NCBI RefSeq assembly: GCF_030161895.1
Contig: NZ_BSVB01000001.1
Span: 2,976,001 to 3,040,000 of the forward strand
Length of the DNA: 64,000 bases
From: Pseudolysinimonas kribbensis
GTDB taxonomy: Bacteria; Actinomycetota; Actinomycetes; Actinomycetales; Microbacteriaceae
Reading direction: 5' to 3'
Part shown: one piece after another, positions 10,429-21,281 of the stretch
How the letters are laid out: the number at the start of each line of letters is the position of its first letter
Position numbering within the stretch: position 1 is the stretch's first letter
Translations under genes and position numbers: made by a program
The notes under the pieces: model-generated
Database searches by the model: none
The model's input: the letters and a program-made list of their open reading frames with translations, nothing else
Told to the model about the DNA's origin: nothing

Positions 10429-11483
10429 TTACGCGTCGACGCGCCGACGCCGCCAGGCGATGACGCCGAACGCTGCACCGAAGACGAGCAGCGCCGCCGC
10501 GGCGATCAGGTAGGGGTCGCGTCGATGCCCGTCGCGGCCAGGCTGGCGGCCGGGGCCGGGTCGGCGACCGTGAACGTGCCCACGGCCGAGAAGGTCGAGG
10601 TCTCGCCATAGGCGCCGAGCGTGTAGGTGCCCGCGGTGAAGCCGGTCGGAGCGACGAAGTGCACGCTGACCGTGCCGTTCGCGTCGGCCGCGACCGGGGC
10701 GCCGTAGCTGTCGCCGGACTGGCCGCTGCCGTAGCCGAAGTCCACGAGCTCACCGGGCACGAAGCCGGTGAAGGTCGCGTCGATGCCCGTCGAGGTGACC
10801 TGCTTGGTGGTGAGCGACGTGGCCGACAGCGTCGCCGTCGGAGCGGCCATGAAGTCGGTGGTGACGCCGTCCCAGGTGACGGTGTGCAGCGTCGTGGTGA
10901 AGCTCGAGTCCACATAGAACCCGTACGCCAGGATCGTGTACGGCGTCGTATCGCCCGACAGGTAGGTCTCGAGGTCGGCGAGCGCGAAGTGGCTCGTGTT
11001 CGCGGTGTACTGCACGGTGCCGGCGCGGGAGATGTCCTGCGTCGAATGCCAGGTCGTCGTGTGCAGGGCGCCCGGCGTGATGTCGTCGGGCACGAGCGTC
11101 GTGAACCCGGTCGGGCTGGCGGCGTCGGTCGCGTCGGTGTTGGTGAAGATCGGGATCTGGAAGGCCGCGGGCCCGTCGGCCGTGAACGACGCCCCCGAGA
11201 CGAGGTTGGCGAGCCCGGTCGTCGGCGTGTCGCCGTTGAGCGGCTGCGCGTTGCCGTTCACCGTCAGACCGGTCGGAACGCTCGTGTAGGTGCCCACGGG
11301 GGCGGTCACGTTCCCCTTGAACCACTGGTGCGGGTAGGGCGAGGCCTCCGCCACGAACTGGCTCGCCGTCACGTACTGGGTGCTGGGAGCGGGGATCGCG
11401 AACGCCGGCGTGGCAGCCGCAAGGGCCGCTGCACCGAGGAGGGCGGTCGCCGCGGAGGCCGCGACGAGTCGGGTGAGCTTCAT
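10429..11483 (-). CDS. Secreted surface protein with LAATG sorting signal (frame broken once)
   Basis: About 351 aa when repaired. A signal peptide ([20 protein letters not shown], cleavage probably after AFA near residue 29) leads a Thr/Ser/Ala-rich mature region without cysteines. Residues about 215-320 look like an immunoglobulin-type repeat ([18 protein letters not shown], then [13 protein letters not shown]). The C-terminus is LAATG followed by a hydrophobic helix and an RRRR tail, the layout of a class E sortase substrate. The membrane anchor is visible only after adding one base at GGGG 10513-10516 (plus strand); without it the protein stops just after LAATG. Start 11483 is set by the signal peptide. 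It is expressed from a strong-looking promoter at 11538-11566. The function of the N-terminal domain is unknown. Confidence 0.75.
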
Positions 11484-11537
11484 GTGATCCGTTCTGCTGG
11501 GCTGCAAAGGAGAACTCCGGAATCGAGATTCGTTCGC

Positions 11538-11566
11538 ACTATATGGTTTCACCTAGAAAACATCAA
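11538..11566 (-). promoter_or_regulatory. Sigma70-type promoter of the surface protein gene
   Basis: On the minus strand TTGATG (11566-11561), a 17-nt spacer and TATAGT (11543-11538). It lies in a short AT-rich patch, unusual here, and would give a 5' leader of about 48 nt. This is the best match to the canonical -35/-10 consensus that I found. Confidence 0.7.
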
Positions 11567-11635
11567 GGCGGCACTCCGAGTCGCGTTCTCCCGCGGCGCA
11601 GCCGGCCTCCGCCGCGAATGAGACAATGGCCCGTC

Positions 11636-13491
<1,856 letters not shown>

Positions 13492-13549
13492 CGCTCGCCG
13501 CACCATCCGCTGATTTGACGCGATCGTCCGCGCTGGCCACCATGGCGAC

Positions 13550-13909
13550 ATGACGACGGCGCCTCCCGGCTGGTACACCGACCCGCGCGACCCGTCGACG
13601 GAGCACTGGTGGGACGGCACCACCTACACCCACGCGCGTCCGCGCATGATGCAGCCTCCGGCGCCGTATCCGGCTGCGCGCGCGTACCCGGTCTCGCCGA
13701 AGAGCCGCCTCGTCGCGACGCTGCTCAGCTTCTTCCTCGGCGGGCTCGGCGTCGACCGCTTCTATCTCGGGAACATCGGGATGGGCGTGGCGAAGCTGCT
13801 GGTCGGCTGGATCACCTTCGGCATCTGGCCGCTCGTCGACTTCATCGTCGTCGTCGCGGGGGCCGCTCACGACGGGGACGGTCTGCCGGTGCTCGACTGG
13901 CAGGCCTGA
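13550..13909 (+). CDS. DUF2510-TM2 membrane protein
   Basis: 119 aa. The N-terminal 30 residues are a DUF2510 domain (PPGWYTDPRD, HWWDGTTYT), common in actinobacterial membrane proteins. A proline-rich linker is followed by a TM2 domain with two helices at about residues 55-75 and 82-105, joined by the conserved GGLGVDRFYLGNIGMG turn. The biochemical role of either domain is not known. It ends before a shared hairpin with the convergent MFS gene. Confidence 0.85.
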   Translation: MTTAPPGWYTDPRDPSTEHWWDGTTYTHARPRMMQPPAPYPAARAYPVSPKSRLVATLLSFFLGGLGVDRFYLGNIGMGVAKLLVGWITFGIWPLVDFIVVVAGAAHDGDGLPVLDWQA

Positions 13910-13918
13910 TCCCCGCGA

Positions 13919-13945
13919 GCGCGGCCTGACGGGCGTCAGCCGCGC
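13919..13945. terminator. Bidirectional hairpin between TM2 gene and MFS gene
   Basis: CTGACG-GG-CGTCAG core flanked by GCGCGG/CCGCGC, with one bulged C. The stop codon of the minus-strand MFS gene (13936-13938) is inside the stem. The two genes converge here. Confidence 0.6.
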
Positions 13946-15342
13946 GCCCGCCCGCGCGCGACGACGGGGATCCGCCGGTCGAGCGTGGTCATGAGCAGCG
14001 CCCCGACGCCGATCGCGACGAGCACCCAGGCGACCGCGTGGAATCCGGCATCCGAGACCCGGCTGCCGAACGAGAGGCTGATGACGCTCGCCGAGAAGAT
14101 CGCGCCGAGGTAGGACGCGGTGCGGTAGAGGCCCGACGCCACCGCGAACGTCTCCGACGGGGACTGCACGTACAGCGTCGTCTGGTTCGCGAAGTTGCTG
14201 AGGCCGTTGGTCGTGCCGAACAGCAGCGTCAGCCCGAGCAGCACGAGCACGCCCGCGCGGTGGTCGATGAACAGCGCGGCGACGCCCGTGCCGATGAGCG
14301 CGACCGCACCGACGATGAGCGGCCAGCGCACCCAGCCGCGCACCGACACGATGCGGGCCAGCACGATGCCCGTGCCGGACAGCGGCAGCAGGAGCAGGCC
14401 CACCTCGAACGCGGAGTACCCGGCCGCGTCCTCCATCCACTGGCTGATCCCGTAGAGGCCGGTGTACACGCCGAGGCCGACGATGATCTGGCGCAGGTAG
14501 GTGCGCTGCAGCGGGCCGTTGGCCGCCAGCATCCGGATGTCGACGAGCGGCTGGGAGGTGCGTCGCTCCCACAGCACGAACCCTGCGGTCGCGGCGACGA
14601 AGACCGGCAGGAGCCACCAGAGCGGAGCCCGCAGGTCGGACAGGAACAGCAGCAGGCTCACGATCGCCGCGGCGAACAGCGCGATGCCCGGGATGTCGAC
14701 GGCCGCCACCAGCGCACGCCCCCGGGCGCGCTTGCGACGGGCCTCGTCTTTCGCGATGCCGAAGAAGGCGAAGAGGAAGACGCCGACGGCGAGCGGGATG
14801 TTGACGAGGAAGAGGGCGCGCCATCCGAACAGTCCGGTCAGCACCCCGCCGATCGGCAGCCCGAGCACGACCGTGATCTGCGCGGCGATCGAGAAGTTGC
14901 CGATCACCCGGCTGGGCACACCGACGCCGAGCGACTCGGCGCGGCGGCGCACGAGCGCCATCCCGGTCGGATAGGCGGCCGAACTGCCGACGCCGATGAG
15001 GGCCCGCGAGACGAGCAGCACCCAGAACTGCGGCGCGGTCGCGCCGACGATGCCGCCCGCCGCGAGGATCGCGATGCCGACGAGGAAGATCCGGCGCGGG
15101 CCGAAGAGCTGCGCGAGCTTGCCCATCGTCGGCTGGGCGACCGAACTGCACAGATAGAGCACGGAGACGAGCGCGGCGCTCTGGCCGGGCCCGACGTGGA
15201 AGTCGCGCGCGATCGCGGCGAGGCCGGTCGCGAGCATCGAGCTGTTGATCGGGTTGAGGGTCGAGCCCAGCAGGAGCGGGATCGTGAAGCGTGCCGGAAA
15301 GGGCTTCGCCGGCGACGGCGTCGACGAGAGCTTCTGGGTCAC
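13936..15342 (-). CDS. MFS multidrug exporter, DHA2/EmrB-QacA type
   Basis: 468 aa with about 14 predicted transmembrane helices. Early motifs are GSTLNPINSSML in helix 1 and a loop 2-3 region with GKLAQLFGPRRIF resembling motif A; motif C-like GPGQSAALV and the GLPIGGVLTGLFGWR stretch fit proton-coupled drug exporters. The substrate is unknown. Start is GTG 15342; GGAG lies 3 nt upstream. It is divergent from the yjbR-like gene, with 56 bp between. No regulator is adjacent. Confidence 0.8.
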   Translation of the reverse strand: MTQKLSSTPSPAKPFPARFTIPLLLGSTLNPINSSMLATGLAAIARDFHVGPGQSAALVSVLYLCSSVAQPTMGKLAQLFGPRRIFLVGIAILAAGGIVGATAPQFWVLLVSRALIGVGSSAAYPTGMALVRRRAESLGVGVPSRVIGNFSIAAQITVVLGLPIGGVLTGLFGWRALFLVNIPLAVGVFLFAFFGIAKDEARRKRARGRALVAAVDIPGIALFAAAIVSLLLFLSDLRAPLWWLLPVFVAATAGFVLWERRTSQPLVDIRMLAANGPLQRTYLRQIIVGLGVYTGLYGISQWMEDAAGYSAFEVGLLLLPLSGTGIVLARIVSVRGWVRWPLIVGAVALIGTGVAALFIDHRAGVLVLLGLTLLFGTTNGLSNFANQTTLYVQSPSETFAVASGLYRTASYLGAIFSASVISLSFGSRVSDAGFHAVAWVLVAIGVGALLMTTLDRRIPVVARGRARG

Positions 15343-15386
15343 TGGCTCCGGTATACCCGCTCCGTGACGCCTCCGCCGACGCGGCG

Positions 15387-15392
15387 TAGCGT
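15387..15392 (+). promoter_or_regulatory. Leaderless -10 element of the YjbR gene
   Basis: TAGCGT at 15387-15392, 6-nt spacer GGCGCC, ATG at 15399. Confidence 0.5.
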
Positions 15393-15398
15393 GGCGCC

Positions 15399-15791
15399 AT
15401 GGCGACCTGGGACGACGTCCGGGAGCTGGCGATGGCGCTTCCCGACGTCGAGGAGACGACGAAGTGGGGCAACCGCACCTGGGCGGTCAAGCGCGGTTTC
15501 GTGTGGGAGCGGCCGCTGCGGGCGAAGGAGATCGAGGAGGTCGGCGAGCAGGAGGGGCCGATCCTCGGTGCGCGGGTCGCGCACGAGCACGAGAAGCAGG
15601 CGCTCCTGGCCGAGGACGTCGGCGTCTTCTTCACCATCTCGCACTTCGACGGATATCCGGCGGTGCTCGTGCGGCTGAACCGCATCACCCGTCGCCGCCT
15701 CGGCGAACTCGTGGTGAGCGCGTGGTGCGAGGTGGCACCGCACACGATCGTGGCGCAGTACCTCCGGGAGCATCCCCTTACCCTGGAGTGA
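15399..15791 (+). CDS. MmcQ/YjbR family protein
   Basis: 130 aa. It carries the family hallmarks: an LALPDVEE-like motif (residues 11-20), WGNRTWAVKRGFVW around 24-37, and a C-terminal SAWCEVAPHTIV segment. The fold is a small double-wing, possibly DNA-binding; no reaction is assigned. Its stop codon shares one base with the next ATG (TGATG), so it is translationally coupled to the DUF1990 gene. Confidence 0.85.
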   Translation: MATWDDVRELAMALPDVEETTKWGNRTWAVKRGFVWERPLRAKEIEEVGEQEGPILGARVAHEHEKQALLAEDVGVFFTISHFDGYPAVLVRLNRITRRRLGELVVSAWCEVAPHTIVAQYLREHPLTLE

Positions 15792-16443
15792 TGGCCGCGA
15801 CCCCGCTCTGGAAGGTGCCCGTGACCTACGGCGCGATCGGGGCGACGCAGGAGCCGGACCTGCTCCGGTACCCCCGACGGGCTACCGCCCGCTCGAGCGC
15901 CGGGTGCGGATCGGGCACGGCGACGAGCGCTGGCGATTCGCGTGGACCGAGGCTATGAGCTGGGGCATCCAGCGTCGATCGGGGCTGAAGGTGGAGCAGC
16001 AGCCGGTGCCGGCCGAGGCGCGGGTCGCTGCGTACACGCCCGTCGCGTTCGACGCCGACGGGGTTCCCGTGCAACCGGCGGTCGTCGGGGGAGCCTCCGA
16101 GACGGTGTATTCCGCGGACGGCACGCCCCTGCTGCAGCCCGGCGACACAGCCAAGCTCCGGATGGCGTTGTGGCCGTTCCCGATCCCGGCACGCGTGGTG
16201 TACGTGATCGATGAGCCGACCCGGCGCGGATTCGCCTACGGCACGCTGCCCGGGCATCCGGAGCGCGGGGAGGAGGCGTTCGTGGTCGAGCGCCAGCCCG
16301 ACGGGTCGGTGTGGCTCGTGATCCGGGCGTTCTCACGTCCGTCGAACGCCCTCATGTGGATCGCGTACCCGGTCGCCCGCCTGCTGCAGGCCTTCTACAC
16401 GGCTCGTTACGAGCGCTCGCTGACGGGACCGATCGGCGGCTGA
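15791..16443 (+). CDS. DUF1990 family protein (frame broken once)
   Basis: About 217 aa once a C is added to the CCCCC run 15871-15875, which joins LLRYPP to TGYRPLERRVRIGHG. Conserved points are the N-terminal VTYGAIGATQ, the RIGHGDERW motif and the C-terminal GFAYGTLPGHPERGEE, all typical of DUF1990. The function is unknown; no membrane helix or signal peptide is seen. It is the second gene of a two-gene unit with yjbR. Confidence 0.8.
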
Positions 16444-16457
16444 GCTCCCGCAATCGG

Positions 16458-16487
16458 TTGTGGTACGCCGTTCACTGTCGCTAAGTT
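16458..16487 (+). promoter_or_regulatory. Putative promoter of the amidohydrolase gene
   Basis: TTGTGG (16458-16463), 18-nt spacer and TAAGTT (16482-16487), about 78 bases before the ATG. A GAAGGAG ribosome-binding site lies 7 nt before the start, so this gene has a normal leader, unlike many neighbours. Confidence 0.45.
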
Positions 16488-16565
16488 CGTGCAGCAGGGG
16501 TTAACGGTCTCGCTGGTCATGAAGGTCGCCCCCTCGTTGTCAATGTCGACAGAAGGAGCAGCACC

Positions 16566-18284
16566 ATGGCGAAAAGCACACATGGACGCGGTGTCGAAGG
16601 GATCTCCCGTCGGGGGCTCATCATCGGCGGCGGCGCGGCGGCGGCGGCCGCGACCCTCGGGGCCGCGTCGCCGGCGATGGCCGCATCAGCGGACAAGCCG
16701 ACCGACGGCGGCGGCGACCTCCTGCTGGTCAACGGCAGGATCCACCTCGGCGACGAGCACGACACCGTCGTCGGCGAGGTGCGCATCCGGGACGGACGTT
16801 TCGTCGCGCTCGGCAAGGACGCCCAGAAGGCCGGCGGCCAGGCAACCCGCATCGATCTCGGCGGCCGCACCGTCATCCCGGGCATCGTCGACTCGCACAA
16901 CCACATCGTGCTGGTGGGCAACCGGCCCGGGTATCACGAGCTGCTCGAGGACGTCTTCACGATCCCGGATGCCGTGGCGCGACTGCAGGCGCGCGCCGCT
17001 CACGTGCCGGCCGGCCAGTTCATCACGACGGTGGGGCCCATCTCGGCGATGCAGTTCCGCGAGGGACGGCTGCCGAACCTGACCGAGCTCAGCGCCGTCA
17101 ACCGCCCGGTGTTCCTCGAGGCCGCACAGGGCGGCGTCGTCACGAACCAGCTCGGCAAGGACTACTTCGAGAGCAAGGGCATCGCGGTCGGAGCGACCGG
17201 AACGCTGAGCGGCAGCGCCTTCGGCACCGGCGCCGCCGGGCAGGCGCTCCTCGCGCTGCGGCAGGACTTCCTCACCGACGACAGCCGCGAGCGCACCACC
17301 CTCGGCGCCCTGCAGTACTACGCGGGGCTCGGCATCACGACGCACTTCGACTCCGGCGCCTTCCACACCGACGAGCCGAGCGGCGCCATCTTCAACGAGA
17401 ACAAGTACACGATGCACAAGCCGTTCCTCGCGCTGAACCGGGCCCAGAAGCTGCCGGTGCGCCTGCGCGTGGACTTCGCCGAGGAGGACATGGATGCCTC
17501 GGTGCCGCAACTGACGCAGCGGCTGAAGGACTCGTTCCCGTTCTTCGGCAACGACATGCTCCGCACCGGTGCGATCGGCGAGTGGACGGCCGGCGGCCTC
17601 ACCGGCATGGGAACGCCGGTCTGGCTCGAGGGCACGCGGGCGGTCGCGAAGGCGCGCTGGCGCAATGAGAACCACTCGCTGACGACCGCCGACTTCAAGG
17701 CCATCATCGACGGCTGGAACCAGGTCAACCAGGAGTTCCCGATCACGGACCTGCGGTGGGTCGTCGCGCATGTGCCGTTCATCACCGCCGAGTACGTGCA
17801 GAAGCTCAAGGGCCTCGGCGGCGGTCTCAAGGTCGGCTGGGGTGCGGTGCGCAGCGGCGCCCTGCAGGGTCCGCCCTACCGGACGATCCTGTCGAGCGGG
17901 ATCCCGACGGCCTACCACTCCGACGGCGGTGACATCACCGTCATCAACCCCTGGCTGAACCTGTACACGATGGTCACGGGCAAGAACCTCCGCGGAGACC
18001 TCATCAACGAGGGGCAGGCGATCAGCCGCGTCGACGCCATCCGTCTCGCCACCTCGACGTCCTCGTGGTTCCTGCAGGAGGATGACCTGGGCGACGGGAT
18101 CAAGGTCGGCAACCACGCGGATCTCGCCGTGCTCGACCGCGACTTCTTCTCGGTGCCCGAGTCGCAGATCACCGGCACGAAGTCGGTGCTCACCATCGTG
18201 GGCGGCGACATCGTGCACGATGCGGGCGTGCTGCCCGCACCGCGCGGCGGCTGGGAGGACGGGCTCCACCGGTACGGCCACTAG
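16566..18284 (+). CDS. Tat-exported amidohydrolase family 3 protein (YtcJ-like)
   Basis: 572 aa. An N-terminal Tat-type signal has SRRGLI at residues 14-19, a long alanine-rich core and a likely cleavage after PAMA near residue 39, so the folded, metal-loaded enzyme is probably exported. The TIM-barrel amidohydrolase core includes the metal-binding VDSHNHIVLVGN (around 110), HFDSG near 260 and the late YHSDGGD motif. Amidohydrolase family 3 members remove N-acyl groups or open amide bonds; the substrate here is unknown. A good ribosome-binding site precedes the ATG and a strong terminator follows, so it is monocistronic. Confidence 0.85.
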   Translation: MAKSTHGRGVEGISRRGLIIGGGAAAAAATLGAASPAMAASADKPTDGGGDLLLVNGRIHLGDEHDTVVGEVRIRDGRFVALGKDAQKAGGQATRIDLGGRTVIPGIVDSHNHIVLVGNRPGYHELLEDVFTIPDAVARLQARAAHVPAGQFITTVGPISAMQFREGRLPNLTELSAVNRPVFLEAAQGGVVTNQLGKDYFESKGIAVGATGTLSGSAFGTGAAGQALLALRQDFLTDDSRERTTLGALQYYAGLGITTHFDSGAFHTDEPSGAIFNENKYTMHKPFLALNRAQKLPVRLRVDFAEEDMDASVPQLTQRLKDSFPFFGNDMLRTGAIGEWTAGGLTGMGTPVWLEGTRAVAKARWRNENHSLTTADFKAIIDGWNQVNQEFPITDLRWVVAHVPFITAEYVQKLKGLGGGLKVGWGAVRSGALQGPPYRTILSSGIPTAYHSDGGDITVINPWLNLYTMVTGKNLRGDLINEGQAISRVDAIRLATSTSSWFLQEDDLGDGIKVGNHADLAVLDRDFFSVPESQITGTKSVLTIVGGDIVHDAGVLPAPRGGWEDGLHRYGH

Positions 18285-18290
18285 GGCGCC

Positions 18291-18329
18291 GGTCCGGTCG
18301 GCGGCGCGATGCCCGCCGCCGGCCGGACC
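18291..18329 (+). terminator. Terminator of the amidohydrolase gene
   Basis: 15-bp stem (18291-18305 with 18315-18329, one G-U pair) with a 9-nt loop, 6 nt after the stop. Confidence 0.75.
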
Positions 18330-18368
18330 CGCTCAGCCGCGCCCGACGGGAACTGCGAGGATCGGGTC

Positions 18369-19579
18369 ATGCCGTCAGCGCTGCCCATCGCGGATCCCGC
18401 CCCGGCCGATGGGATGCTGCCCGCATCGGCGGCCGCGGGCTGGCGCGAGCGCGATCTGGGCGTCTACGTGCACGTGCCGTTCTGCCGGGTGCGTTGCGGG
18501 TACTGCGACTTCAACACGTACACGGCGCAGGAGATCCGGGGGTCAGGCAGAGCGACTACCCCGGTCAGGCGATCGCCGAGCTGGACCTCGCACAGCGGGT
18601 GCTCGGTGCGATGGCGCGTCCCGCGGCGACGGTGTTCTTCGGCGGGGGCACGCCGACCCTGCTGCCGGCCGAGGCCCTCGGCCGGATGCTGGCCGGCATC
18701 CGGGATCGCTTCGGGCTCGCCCCCGGTGCGGAGGTCACGACCGAGGCGAACCCCGACTCGGTCGACGCCGCCGCGCTCGCGCAGCTCGCCGAGGCGGGCT
18801 TCACCCGCGTGAGCTTCGGCATGCAGTCGGCGGTGCCGCACGTGCTCGCCACCCTCGACCGCACGCACGACCCCGAGCGCATCCCCCTCGTCGTGCAGTG
18901 GGCGCGCGAGGCCGGGCTGCAGGTCAGCCTCGACCTCATCTACGGCACGCCGGGGGAGTCGCTCGAGGACTGGGCCGCGTCGATCGACCTCGCGCTCGCG
19001 CAGCGTCCGGATCACCTGAGCGCGTACGCGCTCATCGTCGAGCCCGGCACGCGCCTGCACCGCGACATCGCGCGCGGGCGCATCGCCCAGCCCGATGACG
19101 ACCTCCAGGCCGACATGTACGACCTCGCCGACGAGCGGCTGACGGATGCCGGCCTCGCCTGGTACGAGGTGAGCAACTGGGCGACCGACCCCGCGCATCG
19201 CTCCCGGCACAACCTCGCCTACTGGACGGGGCAGGACTGGTGGGGCGTCGGCCCGGGCGCGCACAGCCACGTCGGCGGGGTGCGCTGGTGGAATGTCAAG
19301 CATCCGGCGGCGTACGCGGAGCGGATCGCGGGCGGAGCGTCACCGGCGGCGGGCCGCGAGACGCTGGACGACGACGCCCGGCGACTCGAGCGCATCCTGC
19401 TGGGCACGCGCATCGCCGACGGGCTGCCGATCGAGGCGCTCGAGCAGAACGGGCGCTCCGCGGTCGCGGCGCTCATCGCGGAGGGACTCGTCGACGGTCG
19501 CACGGCGATCGACGGTCGGGTCGCGCTCACCCGCCGGGGCCGGCTGCTCGCGGATGCCGTAGTGCGCCGCCTCACCTGA
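18369..19579 (+). CDS. hemW: Radical SAM heme chaperone HemW (frame broken once)
   Basis: About 403 aa. The radical SAM cluster motif CRVRCGYC lies near residues 40-48 (YVHVPFC and then CGYCDFNT), with the HemW-type extra cysteine region. FGGGTPTLLP, SFGMQSAVPHVLATLDRTH and SLDLIYGTPGES are signature stretches shared with HemN relatives. HemW delivers heme to respiratory enzymes rather than acting as a coproporphyrinogen dehydrogenase. The frame breaks at GGGGG 18538-18542; a sixth G joins QEIRGVRQSDYPG. Location between lepA and hrcA is the usual one. ATG 18369 is chosen because it leaves the standard short N-terminal extension. Confidence 0.92.
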
Positions 19580-19594
19580 CCCCCGCGCGCAGAA

Positions 19595-19620
19595 GCGCCG
19601 GGCCCCGAAGGACCCGGCGC
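19595..19620. terminator. Bidirectional terminator hemW / DUF4870 gene
   Basis: Stem GCGCCGGG..CC with GG..CCCGGCGC (one mismatch), CGAA loop, centred between convergent genes. Confidence 0.75.
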
Positions 19621-19635
19621 CTCGAGCGTCGCGCG

Positions 19636-20046
19636 CTACTTGATGACGCGGATCGCGAAGGGGTAGCGGTAGCTGGTCTTCTGGCCGCCGCTGAGCTGCA
19701 CGCCGCCGATGATCGAGAAGATCAGGTTGACGATGAGCGCCGCCCAGGCGATGAGGCCGAGCAGGAGGCTGATGATCCAGCCGACGAACGGGATGAAGGC
19801 GAAGAAGATCGAGAGGATCCAGGCCGCGACGACGATCACCGAGATGTTGATCGTCCAGTTCAGGTTCTCCTTGCTCTGCTCGGCGATGCGCGGACCGCGG
19901 TCCTTGAACGCGAAGTAGAAGATCAGCGCCGGGATGAGAAGGATGATGTTGAGGAACGTCGCCAGCGTGGCGTACTGCTTGTCCTCGGCCTCCGAGAACG
20001 GAGCAGCCGGCTGCGGCTGAGGTGCAGGGGCGGCAGGCTCGGTCAT
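19636..20046 (-). CDS. DUF4870 membrane protein
   Basis: 136 aa. A proline/glutamine-rich start (PAAPAPQPQPAAP) is followed by four hydrophobic helices and the DUF4870 hallmark ENLNWTINISV, which reads like Tic20-type proteins. The function is unknown. AAAGG lies 9 nt upstream of ATG 20046. It is divergent from hrcA; the 205-bp gap holds the CIRCE element and promoters. Confidence 0.8.
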   Translation of the reverse strand: MTEPAAPAPQPQPAAPFSEAEDKQYATLATFLNIILLIPALIFYFAFKDRGPRIAEQSKENLNWTINISVIVVAAWILSIFFAFIPFVGWIISLLLGLIAWAALIVNLIFSIIGGVQLSGGQKTSYRYPFAIRVIK

Positions 20047-20200
20047 GGGTAGTTGCCTTTCGTTGGGTGCTGTCGACTTCGACAGCGGGGAAAGTGCACG
20101 GGCTCGCGCTCGTCGCGTCCCGTGGGGAGCGGCACAAGCACGACCACAAGATAGCGGCACCGGGAACGGCGAGGCAACGATTTCGTCACGCGCCTGCGGC

Positions 20201-20232
20201 TACGATTGGCAGTCGGTATCGTCGAGTGCTAA
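20201..20232 (+). promoter_or_regulatory. CIRCE operator and -10 element in front of hrcA
   Basis: TTGGCAGTC (20206-20214), exactly 9 nt, then GAGTGCTAA (20224-20232). The right arm matches the CIRCE consensus perfectly, the left arm in 7 of 9 positions. TACGAT (20201-20206) fits a -10 box, placing the operator across the transcription start. HrcA, encoded next, is the known CIRCE repressor, so hrcA-dnaJ should be heat-inducible and autoregulated. Confidence 0.8.
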
Positions 20233-20251
20233 GCGATGGAGGGCGGTGGCC

Positions 20252-21274
20252 ATGGTCTCGGAACGCGGACTCGCAGTGCTCCGGGTCATCGTGCAGGACT
20301 ACGTCGCCTCCCGTGAACCGGTCGGGTCGAAGTCGATCGTCGAGCGGCACGCCTTCGGGGTCTCGTCGGCGACCATCCGCAACGACATGGCGCTGCTCGA
20401 GGAGGAGGAGCTCATCGCGGCCCCGCACACCTCGTCCGGGCGGGTGCCGACCGACAAGGGCTACCGCGTCTTCGTCGACGAGCTGACCGAGCTGCGCCCG
20501 CTGACGAACGCGCAGCGCACGGCGATCGAGACGTTCCTCGGCGACGCGGTCGACCTCGACGACGTGCTCGCGCGCACCGTGCGCACCCTCTCGCAGCTCA
20601 CGAACCAGGTCGCGCTCGCGCAGTACCCATCGTTCGGCAGCGCCCGGGTGCGGCACATCGAGGTGGTCGGACTCGCGCCCACCCGCCTCATGACCGTGCT
20701 GATCACCGACACCGGTCGGGTCGATCAGCGCCTCGTCGAGGTGCCGCAGCCGCTCGACGCGGAGGGCGTCGCCGCGCTGCGCGAGCGCCTCAACGAGCAG
20801 CTGGGCGGGCTCGCGCTCGCCGAGGCCGCGGGTCGGCTGCACGCGCTCCCGGATGCCTTCCCGCCCGAGCGCGCCGACGTCGTCAACGCCGTGGTCGGCA
20901 GCCTCGGCGAGCAGGTCGCCGCCAACCGGCAGGACCGCCTGGTGATGGCGGGGGCCGCGAACCTCGCCCGCACCGAGGGCGACTTCACCGGCAGCATCTT
21001 CCCCGTGCTCGAGGCGATCGAGCAGCAGGTCACGTTGCTGCACCTGTTCTCGGAGATGGAGCTCGAGGACGACGCGGTGCAGACGCGCATCGGCCGGGAG
21101 ATGGCCGGGTACGGCCTCGGCGAGGCGAGCGTGGTCGCGAGCGGGTATACGGCATCCGGCGGCAGCGTCGCGCACCTCGGGGTGCTCGGCCCGACCCGCA
21201 TGGACTATTCGAACAACATGGCAGCCGTCCGCGCGGTCGCGCGGTATCTCAGCCGGCTGCTCGGTGAGGACTAG
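20252..21274 (+). CDS. hrcA: Heat-inducible transcription repressor HrcA
   Basis: 340 aa. The N-terminal winged helix shows RGLAVLRVIVQDYVASREPV and VSSATIRNDMALLEEE (recognition region about residues 40-60), then SGRVPTDKGYRVFVDEL. A GAF-like central region and the C-terminal YGLGEASVVASGYT, LGPTRMDYSNNMAAV complete the family layout. HrcA binds CIRCE; a CIRCE element lies directly upstream. ATG 20252 has a GGAGGG ribosome-binding site 8 nt before it; a closer upstream ATG at 20235 is out of frame. Only 7 nt separate it from dnaJ. Confidence 0.96.
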   Translation: MVSERGLAVLRVIVQDYVASREPVGSKSIVERHAFGVSSATIRNDMALLEEEELIAAPHTSSGRVPTDKGYRVFVDELTELRPLTNAQRTAIETFLGDAVDLDDVLARTVRTLSQLTNQVALAQYPSFGSARVRHIEVVGLAPTRLMTVLITDTGRVDQRLVEVPQPLDAEGVAALRERLNEQLGGLALAEAAGRLHALPDAFPPERADVVNAVVGSLGEQVAANRQDRLVMAGAANLARTEGDFTGSIFPVLEAIEQQVTLLHLFSEMELEDDAVQTRIGREMAGYGLGEASVVASGYTASGGSVAHLGVLGPTRMDYSNNMAAVRAVARYLSRLLGED

Positions 21275-21281
21275 ATAACGC

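Noticed and set aside
11484-11552. Surface protein start at 11552
   Set aside because: It would place 23 polar residues before a normal signal peptide and overlap its own -10 element (11538-11543).
11543-11635. Longer LepA starting upstream at 11543
   Set aside because: The extension lies within the divergent promoter, is Arg/Pro-rich without homology, and family members begin close to the ATG at 11636.
20235-20251. hrcA start at ATG 20235
   Set aside because: Out of frame with HrcA; the GGAGGG site is placed correctly for 20252.
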